DNA from: Cryphonectria parasitica EP155 | Taxonomy: Eukaryota; Ascomycota; Sordariomycetes; Diaporthales; Cryphonectriaceae | DNA length: 64,000 nt | Assembly: GCF_011745365.1 (NCBI RefSeq) | Contig: NW_024468911.1 | Coordinates: 2,722,759-2,786,758, forward strand | Direction of reading: 5' to 3' | Shown here: positions 10,546 to 22,512 of the stretch, one piece after another | How the letters are laid out: the number at the start of each line of letters is the position of its first letter | Position numbering within the stretch: position 1 is the first letter of the stretch | The notes under the pieces: generated by a model | The model's database searches: none | Seen by the model: the letters and a program-made list of their open reading frames with translations, nothing else | Told to the model about the DNA's origin: nothing | Position numbers and translations under genes: made by a program

Positions 10546-12893
10546 TCATCCGTTCAGGTAAGCCCTCCTCCGAACCTCGGCCTCCTTAATGATCTCGGCG
10601 GCTAGGCTGAGGCTTGGGGCAAGAACGGCATATCGCTCAATCTCCATGACGACGTCGTTTATGATCTGATCAATGGTATCCCTGTGGGGAACTAGCGTCA
10701 AGAGAATATTTGCGAGAGATGGTGACATCGTAGCGCCCATCACCAACAATGTCTGCGAAACAATAGACAGCGCCCCTTGCCACAGATAAGGCATATGGCC
10801 AGCATGACTACAATTCATTGTTAGCCTTAGCTTGTACCTTCCTCTAGTTGGTGAGGGTTAAGGGGCAGCTTACTGAGCAGCGATGTGTTCCAACTGCCGA
10901 ATAGAAGCCTCCAGACATTTGTGACAGCTATCACGCACAGCAGGGTCCAAGACTGCTTGTTCGTTATCCAGAACAACAAGGATATATGGCCTGTAGATGA
11001 TGGTCCGACACGCGAAGAATCGTAGGCGTAAGACGGTCTGGATCGGATCCGGTAGCATCGTCCTCGAGAAGGGAAATTGTAGTGGCAACGGTAGACTCTC
11101 ATACCACTGCGTCAGTTGAAAGTCGAGTTCCGCGACGACGGGTTCCAGACTCGTCGTGGTTGCCATGGAGTCTCTGGAGTAGAGAAGCTGGCTGACTCTG
11201 TTCAGCAGCCGCCGCAGTGCAATCTCCGCAAGAAAGTACCAGAGATCATCGCGCCCAACTGCCTCATTCTCATCTCCTTCAAATCCGCCCGGTAGGCCGA
11301 CGTTTTCTTCAAACTGGACGACGCCGGAGTGCGGGAGGTCGAGCTCTGCCAACAGATCACTCTCGCACAGCAGGGCATTCCAGTAGATACGCTCGGTCAG
11401 CTCTCTCTGCTCGGAAGGAATTCGGTTGGGTGACATCAGGAGCAATTGGAGCTTGGTGCTGGTAGTACACAACAGGTTCCATGCCTCGAGGGGTCGAACA
11501 AGATAGAAAAGATAGGCGGATGCGAGGAGGTGACACTGGGCCGCAAGTACGTTGTTTGATGTCATCATACCAGGAAGCAGGGCCCAAGCCGCCGTGAAGT
11601 ATTGGAGCCCAGGAGGGTCCTCTTGTGGCACGACCCTGGAGATACTGCCACGCAGGCTAGCCTGGCCGAGCGCAAGGACCAGGAGGACGATGCAGCTTTC
11701 GGCGCCCTCACGAAAACCATTCGACAGCGCACTCCGATAATGACTCCTCCATGTGTACGGATTCACACAGGCGTACCAGATATTAACTCGCTCGAAGTAT
11801 GCCTCGATGTAGGCTGTTGTATTGGAAAGATCAACACACGGTGTTTTGGTTAGGGAGTGCAGCGGTTCTCTGGCCATTTCGAGCTGAAGCAGGATCTGCG
11901 GATCGTAGGGGCGCGAGACGAGATCACGGATCAATGGCCACTGCAGAAGATGAAGAGCAGCATTCGTGTGGATCTTGGGCATCGTGGAGATGTTGGTCCC
12001 GTTGGGAGCCCAAGTGCCTATCCCGCTGCTAGGAATGACAGACAGAAAGCTGCCGTTGGCGTTTGGCACCAAGAGGCTTTCTCCGTTGAGCGCAGTGCCG
12101 TTGCTCAGGCTGGGTGAGTCCTGGGTGATGTTGACGCCGTTTGACTGGTTTACCATGTTCAGCTGGAGGAGGCTTTCAATGCGATTCAACCGTTCAAGGA
12201 TGAGTTTGTCTCCCGCATCGAGCTTGATGCCCGGCTCCCGGTAGATACACTCAGCGCCAAGTTCCTAGACAAGTGGTCAGTAAAGGCTATACTTGAATAC
12301 ACTCCAGTGTGTATAGCTAATACACAGAGGTAGCCAGGCCATCCATGGAGCTCACTTACGGTGCAGAGCTTGCATTTCGGTTTCGTGCCATCACAGCGGC
12401 TTTTGCGAGATCTACAGACCTCGCACTGTTTGAGATGGTCAGTAAAAGAAGGAGGAGGATGGCAAAAGAAAAGAAAGACATGATAGCTTGTCATGGTTCC
12501 TTGACATACTGCAATAGTAGCACGCCTCCGCGGATAGTCGACACCGGCGTCGGTATTCCTCCGCTTTAGAGGGTTGGTCCCCTCCTCGCTGCCTTCTTTC
12601 TGCATGCTGACAGCCTCCTGGCGGTTGTCTGATGACTGCGACATGTTTCTCGTTTTCTGTGCAGAGCCGAGAATGCCTTCCCGGCTGAAGCTGGCTTGGC
12701 GCTGGGTCTTCAGGGCTGTCGGCGACTTGAGAGGGGACTTCAAAGAGCCATGGCCATTGGTGGTGGGGAGGGCAGGAACCGCGATGTCGATTGAGAAATC
12801 GTCCCTGGTTGGTACAGAGAAAGGCCTCACGGTGCTTGCCACCGCGGTCGTCGTGACAGAAAGGGGGGAGTCCCCGGTGGACGAAGGCGCCAT
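10546..12893 (-). CDS. Fungal Zn2Cys6 transcription factor (700 aa)
   Basis: Exons 12893-12510, 12425-12360, 12264-10874 and 10807-10546; introns of 84, 95 and 66 bp. Total 2103 nt, 700 residues. Splicing builds a complete binuclear cluster about residues 129-155: CEVCRSRKSRC, then CKLC, then the last Cys in ELGAEC, preceded by basic RRRATIA. A likely dimerisation helix follows (KLILERLNRIESLLQ). The remaining ~500 residues resemble the middle-homology region of fungal regulators, including a YFERVNIWYACVNPYTWR segment and a helical C-terminus. Probably a nuclear activator or repressor of unknown targets. The start is the first in-frame ATG; the frame upstream to about 12971 lacks another ATG. 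Exon 2 encodes 22 residues, most of the zinc cluster. Confidence 0.85.
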
Positions 12894-14610
12894 CGCTTCG
12901 TACAACGAGGGCTCGTGGCCGCCAGAATGTCGCAGGAGAAGAAACGTGCGTGTAAGGCCTGGGCTCTCCACCCCCCCAGGAAAAGCTCCAGCCGACTTGG
13001 CCTCGTCTGGACTACTACGTCTTCTGCCAGTCCAGACAGGCCTGGGGTTATTTTAAGCAAAGGTTATCGCAGTCCGCAGATAGACAAGTCAGTGGGCTGA
13101 CTGGCGAAAGGAGAGGAGTAAGTGAGGGTCGTCGAATGAGTGGCGTTTACACACGGGAGGAGGTAGAGACAAGGCCAGCCCAGCCGGGACGAGCCAGAGG
13201 AAGACACCACTGAATGGGGCTCTCCGCGGGTCTTATGTTGGAGCCAAAAATCCGGGGTCACTCCGCCATTCCAGATTCGTGAAGGGCTTGCAGGGTTAGC
13301 TTTGGGTAGTAAAATACTACCCACTTCATCCCAAGTGCGGGTGGTGTGGAGATCCCGGACCGTAGAGAAATGAATCTGGGGTGATGGAATAAGGAAGTCT
13401 TTCGCGGAGTAGAGAGAAGAGACAAGGGGTCACGTCTTTGGGATTCGAGAAGAGCAGGCGTGGGAAATAACGTCGATATCAAGAAGAATGAGTTGACCTG
13501 GAGCAGCCTATGTCAGCTACTGAAGCCAAGCCGGCAGGGGGGGAGGGTGTCAGACGAGTGAAGATGGATGGATGTTCTAGGGTTGTTGGTGTCGGTTCGT
13601 GGATCGTCCCCTGATTGCTGCTTCCCCTCACTCAATATTTGTTCTGAGAGCCCGGAAGAAAGTCCTATGCCCTGTTCACGAGCATTGAACATGGGAAATT
13701 GGCTCTCGAGGTATGAAACTCGGGAAAAGGGATTCTGTGGTTGCCGGAAAGTAAGAAGAAGGGAAGGGGGCCGGACGGCAAAGAAAGATTGTGTTTATTC
13801 CCACAAACAGACTCGAGCATCATCTTGATGTTCAGTGTTCTAGATAAGTAACGCCTCGTCCTGACTCTGGCTTGAAAGAGGAACCTGGCTTGCGTGGGGT
13901 TGTTGGGCTGATCCTCCCAGGCTCACTCACATCGACGCCTCATAAATCAAGTGCATGGTGAATCAAAGGTTTATGAGGCCTTCTAGTTTGGGTCTGGAAG
14001 GAACAGGGGTACCTCTCACGAGACATGAGGAAACAACGTCACTAACAGTGCCTGTCGTTCCTGCTCCCAGCTGCTTGCTATTAGTGTCCTTGGTAGCTCG
14101 ATGCCTATCTGTGCCTTCCATTTTTCCCGTGCGTGCCTGGATACCTACTACCAAATTACAACTGCAAACTGAAATTGGACTCTACATGTTTCTGTATTTC
14201 TTTTTTTTTTTGGACCACCTCATGATACCTCATACGACAAGTCATCCTGGTGGGTCTCATCTTTATTTATGATACGATATTCATGCTTCGTTTCGGGATT
14301 GTGCCGACACCATTCAGGCCCTCGGTTCTAGTAAGCTGGCGGCTATGGGACCAAGCCTTTAAGTACTTCCTTCAGCACGCACCTACAGACGCACGCACCT
14401 GCGCATACACACCCACACATATTTCACCCACACTCACCCTCACACCACCCACAAGAGGCACTTCTAGACAGAGACTTCTCATCCTCAGCAGCCGAGACTC
14501 AACCGAACCAGCCCAGGAAAAAGCACCACGTGCAGAAAGAAAAAGCAGCGAGTTTGAAGCCCGGCGAGGCAGCGCCGACGGGTGTGGACACTCACCACCG
14601 ATACTTTACA

Positions 14611-14680
14611 GTACTATGTACACCATATATGGGGTCGCATGTGCTCCGAGACAATCCCGTATGGTGTGGTACCATAGTAC
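14611..14680. repeat. Imperfect inverted repeat built on GTACTATG
   Basis: Left arm 14611-14627 (GTACTATGTACACCATA) pairs with right arm 14660-14680 (TATGGTGT...CCATAGTAC), with a few unpaired bases and a loop of about 32 nt. A further copy of the arm end, CTACCATAGTAC, lies at 14733-14744. Confidence 0.6.
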
Positions 14681-15478
14681 AATGTACATACAACGTCGCT
14701 CCTACTCCAAAGCCAGTGGGGTAAATCAGGAACTACCATAGTACAGAATAGCGCACCCCAGAGACACAGTGATAGGCCGGAGCACAGCAAGGGCATCCCT
14801 GGCTGCCAAGAGCATTCTGGCTCATCAGACACGCCGCGACCTTGTCCTTCCCCCTTCCACCAGTCAGCTTCAGTCTGGACTTGGTCCAAATTTCAGGACC
14901 TCTGCGCACAACAACCACACCCTCGACAGCGGCCGTCCTTCATCTACCATGCTTGCCAATGGCGATTACAGTTCTTCTCTTTGGTTGTACACATCTTTCA
15001 TTGTTCTCTGCAACCACCCGCCTACTATCGAATTGTCCTACTGCACACCCGAAACCGGACAAAAAAGCACCGCAGAGAAGATCCCCTTGCACGGCTCCAT
15101 GTCAATGATATGGGTGGAGGATTTGCTTCTGAGGCTCTTACTTATGTTTTTACCCTGATTTAACTACATTTTCGTGATTTCTTTCTTTCTTTCTCTCCCT
15201 TTCTTTTTTCTCTTCCTTCGGCATTGCTTTATTCGAGCTCTAGTTTTGCTAGCATCAAGCAGGATACACTGCCCAACCTGTACCTCATCCACATATTCGA
15301 TGAAAATAGTGGATGGCAACATGGTCCTCCTGACGGCTGCAGGCTTCTTCGCTGAACCAAATCTGGGAGTCTAGGTGTTGTGTGGTCCCACATATATGCT
15401 GGTTACTCATACTGGTGACTATCCGCCTTGGAATGGAGTATATGGCTGTGTCCCATAAATCCTTCATCTTGGCGATTC

Positions 15479-15496
15479 GGGGCATAATTATGCCCC
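15479..15496. repeat. 18-bp perfect palindrome GGGGCATAATTATGCCCC
   Basis: Perfect dyad; with one extra C it extends to TTC...GAA at 15476-15500, placing a CGG and a CCG triplet face to face. Such spaced inverted CGG triplets are typical Zn2Cys6 targets, but no regulated gene is next to it. Confidence 0.6.
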
Positions 15497-15606
15497 CGAA
15501 AGACCAACCTAGTCAGCTGCTTTTGCCTTTCGTCCGACATTGTTACTATCCACAGGGCTCTTGAGGATGTTTGGCAGACATGATTTTGGGGCACCACTGT
15601 GCATGG

Positions 15607-16330
15607 TTATGCTTGCGCTTCAGTCTGTTGAAACAGGCATAATCTAGCATCAGTAGTGCCTGAATTGACGGGCCCCCCTCCCTCTAAGTGTCGTCTTTCG
15701 CTTACCGTTGTAGACCAAGACAGCGGCCCACTCGTCCTTGCGTTGGGAAACATATGATCGACTGGCGCGAGCAATAAGGAACTTGTCACCTGTCCCGTAT
15801 TTCCCCAACACATTGTACTCATCGAATCAGCTAGGACCATACCCATGAACGTCTCGAAGTACCACAGCCAGCTTAGGTATGATTGAAACTCCTTGGGGCC
15901 CTCTGTCAGACCTTGCAGGTTGCAACTCTTGGCCCCCCCCCCCCCCAAAGGCAAAAAACGCCGTTCCCATTGCAGATTTTCCTCAATGTTATATACAGTG
16001 TACATCAGACCGTTGACTTTGCGGCTGATCAAGCCTGTCTCGCAGGCCTCCATCTCGTGTCAAGGTTTCAATATTGTGACGTGGACATAATCTCGATACC
16101 AAGGAATTCTTGCGTCTGGCGTTGCCGAATACCGTCTCGTCTAACTTGTCACCGTCCACGTGGACCAACAGAACCATTGAAAATTGCTGATGTTGGCGCA
16201 GCGATTTCCTGGTATCATCCGCCGTGTGCTACCACACTGGGGGCTGCAGGAACAACACCAAGCTGATTGCAAGTCACCAACTGAACTTGACCAGTGGATG
16301 TGACGTTCTCCACTGGTGTAACGCCTGCAC
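15607..16330 (-). pseudogene. Decayed remnant of an unidentified fungal protein, possibly membrane or secreted
   Basis: The minus strand carries protein-like stretches in several frames, broken by stops and frameshifts. Upstream to downstream: a piece with N-glycosylation-type sites (ENVTSTGQVQLVTCN, then APTSAIFNGSVGP after a TGA); a piece RIPWYRDYVHVTILKP ending in TGA; then about 148 codons open to a TAA at 15607 (KVNGLMYTVYNIEENLQWER, later WLWYFETFMGMVLADSM). A G/C homopolymer interrupts the last piece. The order and style recall the extracellular part of large fungal multi-pass membrane proteins of unknown function, but I cannot name a family. It could also be chance frames. Confidence 0.35.
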
Positions 16331-16937
16331 TGTAGGCGCAGGCTGGACGAAGCGTTGCAGCAGTTTGTCTGGTCGGCTGCAAACTATCCTGACCGCGGCA
16401 TGTATGCAGCAGCAGATTTATACTCCATCACGAGCTGCCCTGTATAGCGCTAAGAGCAACGGCCAATAGCTTGTGCTTCATGCTCATGGCGATATAATAT
16501 GCACAACTACGTCTTCATAGACAGTCAGAGCTCACAATAAATCAACTTGACTGATCAACTCCTCCACTGCCAAATTATGGTGTATTACAAAAGGCAACGG
16601 CCTACCTACCAATAAGCCAAACAGCGTTGTTGGCGACACGGCGACGCTGTGTCGAACCGCAGCCCGAGCAGGTCAATACCAGGAACACATACATTACCTC
16701 GGTCGCCCGCGGAGATCTTCAATATCCTTCCTGAGCCGGAAAGGCTAGCAGTGGCATTCCTGGCTTTGCGCTGCATCGCGTCCGCCCCAGTAATAGAATG
16801 CGGCCTCCCCCTCCAAAAGGCTTCATCAGCCTAATTGGCCTATGAGATTCTCATCCCTGTTACAGCTTGGCTTTCATGATTGAATGCAAAATTTCCACTT
16901 CCTTTTTAAATGCTTACTCGTACTCATCGGCCCTGGG

Positions 16938-16971
16938 TTTTTTTTTTTTTTGGTTTTTTTTTTTTTTTTTT
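16938..16971. repeat. T14-GG-T18 homopolymer tract
   Basis: Two T runs split by GG and followed directly by a G-rich run to about 16981. Confidence 0.9.
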
Positions 16972-17884
16972 GGAGGGGGGGCAGTCCCTAATAACCTTTC
17001 TGAGCAGCACTTCCAGGCGGACGAGTCTCCCAGCCGGCTATTTTTGGCCGACTCACAAACCACGAATTACCATGGTTACAAAGCTGCTAATCAACCACTC
17101 CTGCCGCCTTCATAGGTACCTACCGCTGCCATGTTGTTGTACTCCACCTCCCCCGACCCCCTAACTACGAACGGGCTGCCATGGGAGTATAAGTCACTTC
17201 CTGTCTGCCCTTCACACTCCACAGCCCCGGGCTAACCAGTTCCCCGCACTCTACTGTCAAATCGAGGCAAATCGATCATCAAAAGCTGAGTGCTGGAACA
17301 AGGGTCCATGGAGGTACGTCGGTGATACTTATGCACGAGCGGCGTGGTCAAGTGCCATCCGCTCGGTATAGTGAGCACACTATCGTCCACAAGGCCATGG
17401 GCCTCTCCCGTAGGAAACGGTCTATCAGGCAAGGAGAGCCTGTCCGGCTAAATACAAGACTTCCCTTCCTTCAATCCGATATGGATCTGATCCATGGTAG
17501 TGCTCGCAACGAACAGCCCTTCTCGGCTTGCCAGGCAAGAAGCGAGGCTGGAGGGCGACATCGGGTCGGGGACTCATGGCCAGCCAGCCCTCATTCTACC
17601 CCTGCGACTATGGGGAGGGGGAGGCTCTCCAGACCTCACTGACCCTCTGCATACTCAAGCAGATCAGATGCCTGATAGCCAAAACTTGCCTACAGGCTTG
17701 TACTTTCTCAAGCGAAGGGACAGACACTTTTTCTTCTTGTTCATTTGGTCGGCAGAGTCGTAATGTCGCAATCTTGACGTCCTTTTCGCCGGCAATGTCA
17801 TTACGTCTCTCGGAGTGCTGCCCCTCTTGAACTGCGTGTGCCGTGTGCCATGCACCGTCTGCAGCACTATTATACTGATACCAC

Positions 17885-17885
<1 letters not shown>

Positions 17886-17921
<36 letters not shown>
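17886..17921. repeat. A36 homopolymer
   Basis: Longest mononucleotide tract in the window. No SINE-like or LINE-like sequence was recognised upstream of it. Confidence 0.9.
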
Positions 17922-17925
<4 letters not shown>

Positions 17926-20317
17926 CATATGAGGCCCAATGAGCGCCAGCTAGTTGCTAGTGGCCCTATCATTTGTCCCTACAACCAAGTACGCTTCTAT
18001 TCATTTCCTCTTTTGGATTTAAAGAGCATGTGCTTTTACTATATATTCATTGTAAACTGCGGGCATTTGGGGCTAGCACAGAGTCTGTGAAGGAGAAGAA
18101 AGTCTTTCTCTCCTTTTTCTGAGGCTGTATTGTGTTTACTTTGGCATTGCGATGTGGCCTGGGTTGTCGACTATCTGTTCTTCAACGCCTATCTCTTTTC
18201 TAAGCTGGCAGGCTGGGTACCTCGGAATACTTCCCAATGTCCACCCCACCCACATCCCACAGTTAGCACTTCGGAAAAGGCTCAGGACTGTGTTGAGAGA
18301 TAGCTCTGGCGGCCCGCCGCGGGTATTTTCTTGCTCTCCGCAGGCCCATCCCAGGCCCATCATTCTCCAAGCTTGGTGCTAACTCCTCCCTAGAGTTGTC
18401 ACTTCACTCAAACTGCCTGGCTCCAAATCTGAAGGTCAAGCAAAGGTCAAGGCCATCACGCCCGGGCTGCGGGGAAGTTTCCGTCCTGGCTCACGCTAGA
18501 ACTTTTACACAAACTGCCTTTCTGCATGAACGAGAGCACCTCTCACATACTACCAAGTGGGAACTGTGTCTTTTTGGTTCGAGGTTCAACGAGTATGACT
18601 CGCTCTCCCGGCTAAACACAAGAATGGCCGGCCACCCTTCCCGGAGCGGTAGCAAGCACGCCTCTGCTGTCGGCAGGGCAGAAACTTCCTGGCCGTTGCA
18701 CAAGGATTAGTAAGTCACATCCAGATGTAGTTGCACACATACGGCCTTGTTCTTAGTGTCTCTCTCGCCACGCTCTCCAAGGCACATGTAAGAATACATG
18801 TGCTTCTGCTGTGTTGGGAGAGGGTGTGCAGCCCAGCCACCACCCCACAAAGCTGTCAGCATGCTGCGGCCGTAGATCACATGTTCTTAACTCTGGTACG
18901 ATGTGACAGCTACTCGGCAGCTAACGACTCCTCGTCGTCCTCCTCCTCCTCCTTGTCCCGGTGCAACGGCCTCGGGTGCTAGTGTGGCCTACTTTGATGT
19001 CTCCGAGGCAAGACTTCTCAAGACCCTGAGGCCCATTCAGGCCGAGAGTCTACCACAAGTCCCAGCCAAGGCGCCAACGCTCTACGGCAGGACCAGCCGC
19101 CCCTCTCTTTTCCTTCCTCCCCCCATCCCGGCCAAAATCGCGCGACGATCAACCCTGCGGCCAGTTCCCTAGTCGTCTCCCAGACCTGGGAGCTGATCTC
19201 CTCCGGCTCTGCCTGAACGAGGGAGATTGTGAACAACATTACTGGGTGTAGGGTTAGCTACACGAGCAGCGGTATTCATCGAGTCCACTGAGGTGGTGGG
19301 GAGCCACGGGCTTGAGGGATGAGGCCGATAATGAAAGGGAGATTGGCACCTGAGGAGGATGAGTTTCCCAATCTTGGCGGACGAGGGCTCAGGCTCAGGT
19401 ATCAGTGAAGGGTCAGGTCTCCTTGCATCGACTGAGTGCTGAGTTGAAAGGGAAAAATAGCTTGAACTCTGGGCGCGCGAGCAGACGCGCGGGAGCAGAT
19501 CTCCACCACCTCTGAACCTTCTCTCGTCCTCAATGTCCCGTTCTGGACATCGGACTCGTCGCCCTCGCATTCAGGCCTTGTGTGGGTGGACTGTGATTGG
19601 TGCCGAGGCTGGTGTACATGCCGAGCTCAGACGTTCGATGCTGAAGCTGTATCTGAGGACAAGACTTTCCCATCTCATGTCTTGAGGGAGAAGTGTATAA
19701 GTCCTGTGAGGTCCGTCTTGCCTTCTTGATTTTCCCCATCTATTTTTTTTCTTTCTTTCTCGCCTCTGCCTTCTTCCTGGTCATTAAGCTATATCTCAAA
19801 GTAGCTGGCCAGTCCTAATGCTTGAAATGATGATAACAAACTGATCAAGGCGGATGAGTAATAGCCAAAATAAGTTTGCTTGCGTATCTGTATATAAGAA
19901 ATATTGCCGCACCAATGAACATGACGGCATGCTTGATTACACCCATGCATTGATAAGTGTTATGTACGAGTGGCAATACCAAGCCCGCCGGCCCCTCTCT
20001 CCCCTCTAGGCTACCACTCAATTATGTATCTAAGTTTCTTACGGCGAGATTGGTTGGTTGGTAGGGTTTCTTCCTTGAGACAGAGAAGAGGGGAGGAAAA
20101 GGGATCTACCCTTGAAGGATGATTATATATGTTAAGGGCGAGGGAGCGTTCTGAACTGGAGTGCTGTTCTCCCATACATGCCTTTCTGAGGGGAATTTGC
20201 CCAGCAGCAAGAGTAGCAGCCAGCCAGGGGACCAAGCTACTACCAATAGATATCAAAAAAAAAAAGAAGGAAGGGGGAAAAAGAAGGCATCATACTCTCT
20301 TCTAGCCAGAGCCCACC

Positions 20318-22244
20318 ATGAGCGGAGAATTCGGTCTACGCCTCACCTTGGGGGCCCTCCTCCTCTCAGGCCTCGTCTATCTGCTCCGCCAAAGACTCTC
20401 CTCCCAGCGCTCCAACCTTCCCCTCCCACCAGGCCCCAAGCCATGGCCTCTCCTCGGCAACATCACTGACCTGCCTCCCGAAGGCCAAATCCCCTGGCGC
20501 CACTGGCTCAAACACAAGTCCCTCTATGGCCCCATCAGCTCCGTGACCGTCCTGGGCCAGACCCTCATCATCATCCACGACAGGGAGGCCGCCTCGGAGC
20601 TCATGGAGAAGAGGGCGGTCAAGTACTCTGCACGGCCGACTGGGACATTTGCGAACGAAATGTGAGTAATGAAGAGGTGTGCAAAGAACGAAAGAAGAGC
20701 ACAATGGGGCTGAAGACAGTGGAGATGGGTGCTGACTGGGAAAACCAAAAACAGGTGTGGCTTTGACATGTTTCTCGTATCACAACAGCCTGGTCCGAGA
20801 TTTCAGTCATTCCGAAGGCTGGCGCAGACGCATATCGGCACGTCAAAGGCCCTCGAGAGGTTCAGCGGCTTGATGGACGTGGAGGTTGGTAGGCTTCTCG
20901 TGAACTTGGTGGACGGGAAGATGCTGCGGGAGCCTGATGGTCTGGAGCATGCACTTCACATGTGAGTTCATGAAAGGATTTCCTCCCTCTTCCCCTCCTC
21001 TCTCTTTGAGAGCAAAGAGAGAGAGAGGGAGGGAGGGAGGGAGGGAGGGAAAGATGTATATCTGAATGGGGGTTTATTTTGGCTGATTCTAACCAAAAAA
21101 ACAAAAACAACGTACGTTGAAAAGGTCAACGAGCGCCATCGTGTTGAGGATCCTATTCAACTACAGTATCGATTACCACTACCACCAGGAGCATGACAAC
21201 AACGGCGACCCCCTCACCCGGCTCAACGACCAGGTCATGGCAAGCTTTTCCGAGGCGAGCCTTCCAGGACGCTGGCTCGTCGACATGATCCCCTGGGTCA
21301 AGCACGTACCCAAGTGGTTCCCAGGGACCGGCTTCAAGGACTACGCCGGTGCCGCCCTGCTGAACAACCGCGCCAGCGCCGAGGTTCCCTTCCGCTTCGT
21401 CAAGCAGACGGCAGCGACGCGTCCTGGACCCTCGATGGTGGGCGATCTCCTGCGCGCCCGAGATGCCGGTTCCGATGTCAGCGAGCACGATATCAAGTAC
21501 TCGGCTACCTCGCTGCACGCCGGAGGCGTCGAGACCACGACCCAGATGCTGCAGATCTTTTTCCTCGCCATGTCCATGTATCCCGAGGTGCAGGTGCGGG
21601 CCCAGCAAGAGGTGGACGAGCTGTTGCGGACTTCGGGTGCCGACGGCGGCGAGAAGAAGAGGTTGCCCGGCCTACAGGACCGTAGCAAGCTTCCCTACGT
21701 CTCCAGCCTGGTCAAAGAGGTCCTGCGCTGGTTCCCCGTCGCGCCGTTGGGCGTGCCACACCTGGCCGATGCCGAGGACGAGTACCGCGGCTACCGCATC
21801 CCCAAGAACGCCATCCTGCTCCCCGCCGTGCATTGGTTCTCCCGCGACCCAGACGTCTACCACGACCCAGAAACCTTCAAGCCCGAGCGGTACCTGGCCC
21901 CCCACAGTGAGCCGGACCCGTCGAGCTTCGTCTTTGGTTTCGGCAGGAGGATCTGTCCCGGGAAGAGGCTGGCCGACGAGGGTATCTTTCTTGTTATCGC
22001 CAAGGCGCTGGCAGTGTTGGATGTATCCAAGGCCCTCGACGAAGAGGGCAAGGAGATCGAACCTGTCTTTGGACACCAGTCGTCGGGCATTGTTGCGCAT
22101 GCGCTGCCTTTTTCAGTGAGTATTGCGCCGAGGAGTGAAGCGCATGCCGAGCTTGTGAGGGAGCTTGCGGTTGAGCATCCGTTGGGACAAGGTGATTCCA
22201 AGTCTGTAGAGTCGCTTCTCAACGACTTTCTGCAGGGTGTGTAG
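20318..22244 (+). CDS. Cytochrome P450 monooxygenase
   Basis: Exons 20318-20661, 20755-20961 and 21125-22244; introns 93 and 163 bp with GTGAGT donors. Total 1671 nt, 556 residues. The N-terminal membrane anchor (about residues 5-25) is followed by the Pro-rich hinge LPLPPGPKPWPLLG. Other hallmarks are the oxygen-binding I-helix AGGVETT (316-322), the K-helix ExxR (E382-R385), a PERF-like FKPERY, and the heme loop FGFGRRICPG with ligand C461. An ER-bound enzyme using NADPH-P450 reductase. The layout resembles the broad fungal group around O-methylsterigmatocystin oxidoreductase; the substrate cannot be told. The second acceptor is an AAG, the first AG after a TCTAAC branch-like site, so that junction is less certain. 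ATG sits in a good context (CCACCATGAG). No biosynthetic backbone gene lies nearby. Confidence 0.9.
21021..21051 (+). repeat. GA/GGGA repeat inside P450 intron 2
   Basis: AGAG followed by about five GGGA units within the 163-bp intron; it explains why this intron is longer than the others. Confidence 0.8.
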
Positions 22245-22512
22245 TTCTTGGAGGATTGAGGAACCTTCTTCCGTAAGCTCCCCGTCCCTCTCATGAACAG
22301 ATCCTTGGATGTCGTCCGTGCAGGTGCACGGCGTGTCGAGAACCTTCAATGGGGGGGCGTAGACCGAAATTTGCTCATTTCTATAGACGTCTTTGAGGTT
22401 TACATTCCTCCCCGTTGCAGTATGTTTCTGGTATCATCGCACCTCTTCAATATTACCGCGCGAAAAAACTAAATCTCGTGCTCGACCTCGTGATGCCTTA
22501 CTATCTCTGCGC

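Larger units (their letters stand above)
12894..15606. other. Intergenic region upstream of the Zn2Cys6 gene
   Basis: Promoter side of the minus-strand Zn2Cys6 gene. No convincing coding region. It contains a C/CA-rich stretch at 14380-14460, a large imperfect inverted repeat at 14611-14680 and an 18-bp palindrome at 15479-15496. Confidence 0.5.
16331..20317. other. Intergenic region upstream of the P450 gene
   Basis: No gene recognised. It holds an interrupted poly-T tract (16938-16971) followed by a G run, and an A36 tract (17886-17921). Short frames here show no known motif. The last 100 bp before 20318 are A-rich, a plausible leader. Confidence 0.5.

Noticed and set aside
12894..12971. 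Longer N-terminus for the Zn2Cys6 factor at 10546-12893
   Set aside because: The codon at 12971 is GTG; the first ATG in frame is at 12893.
21463..22119. Second plus-strand open frame of 218 codons inside the P450
   Set aside because: Out of frame with the P450 and without its motifs; the real frame holds the heme loop.
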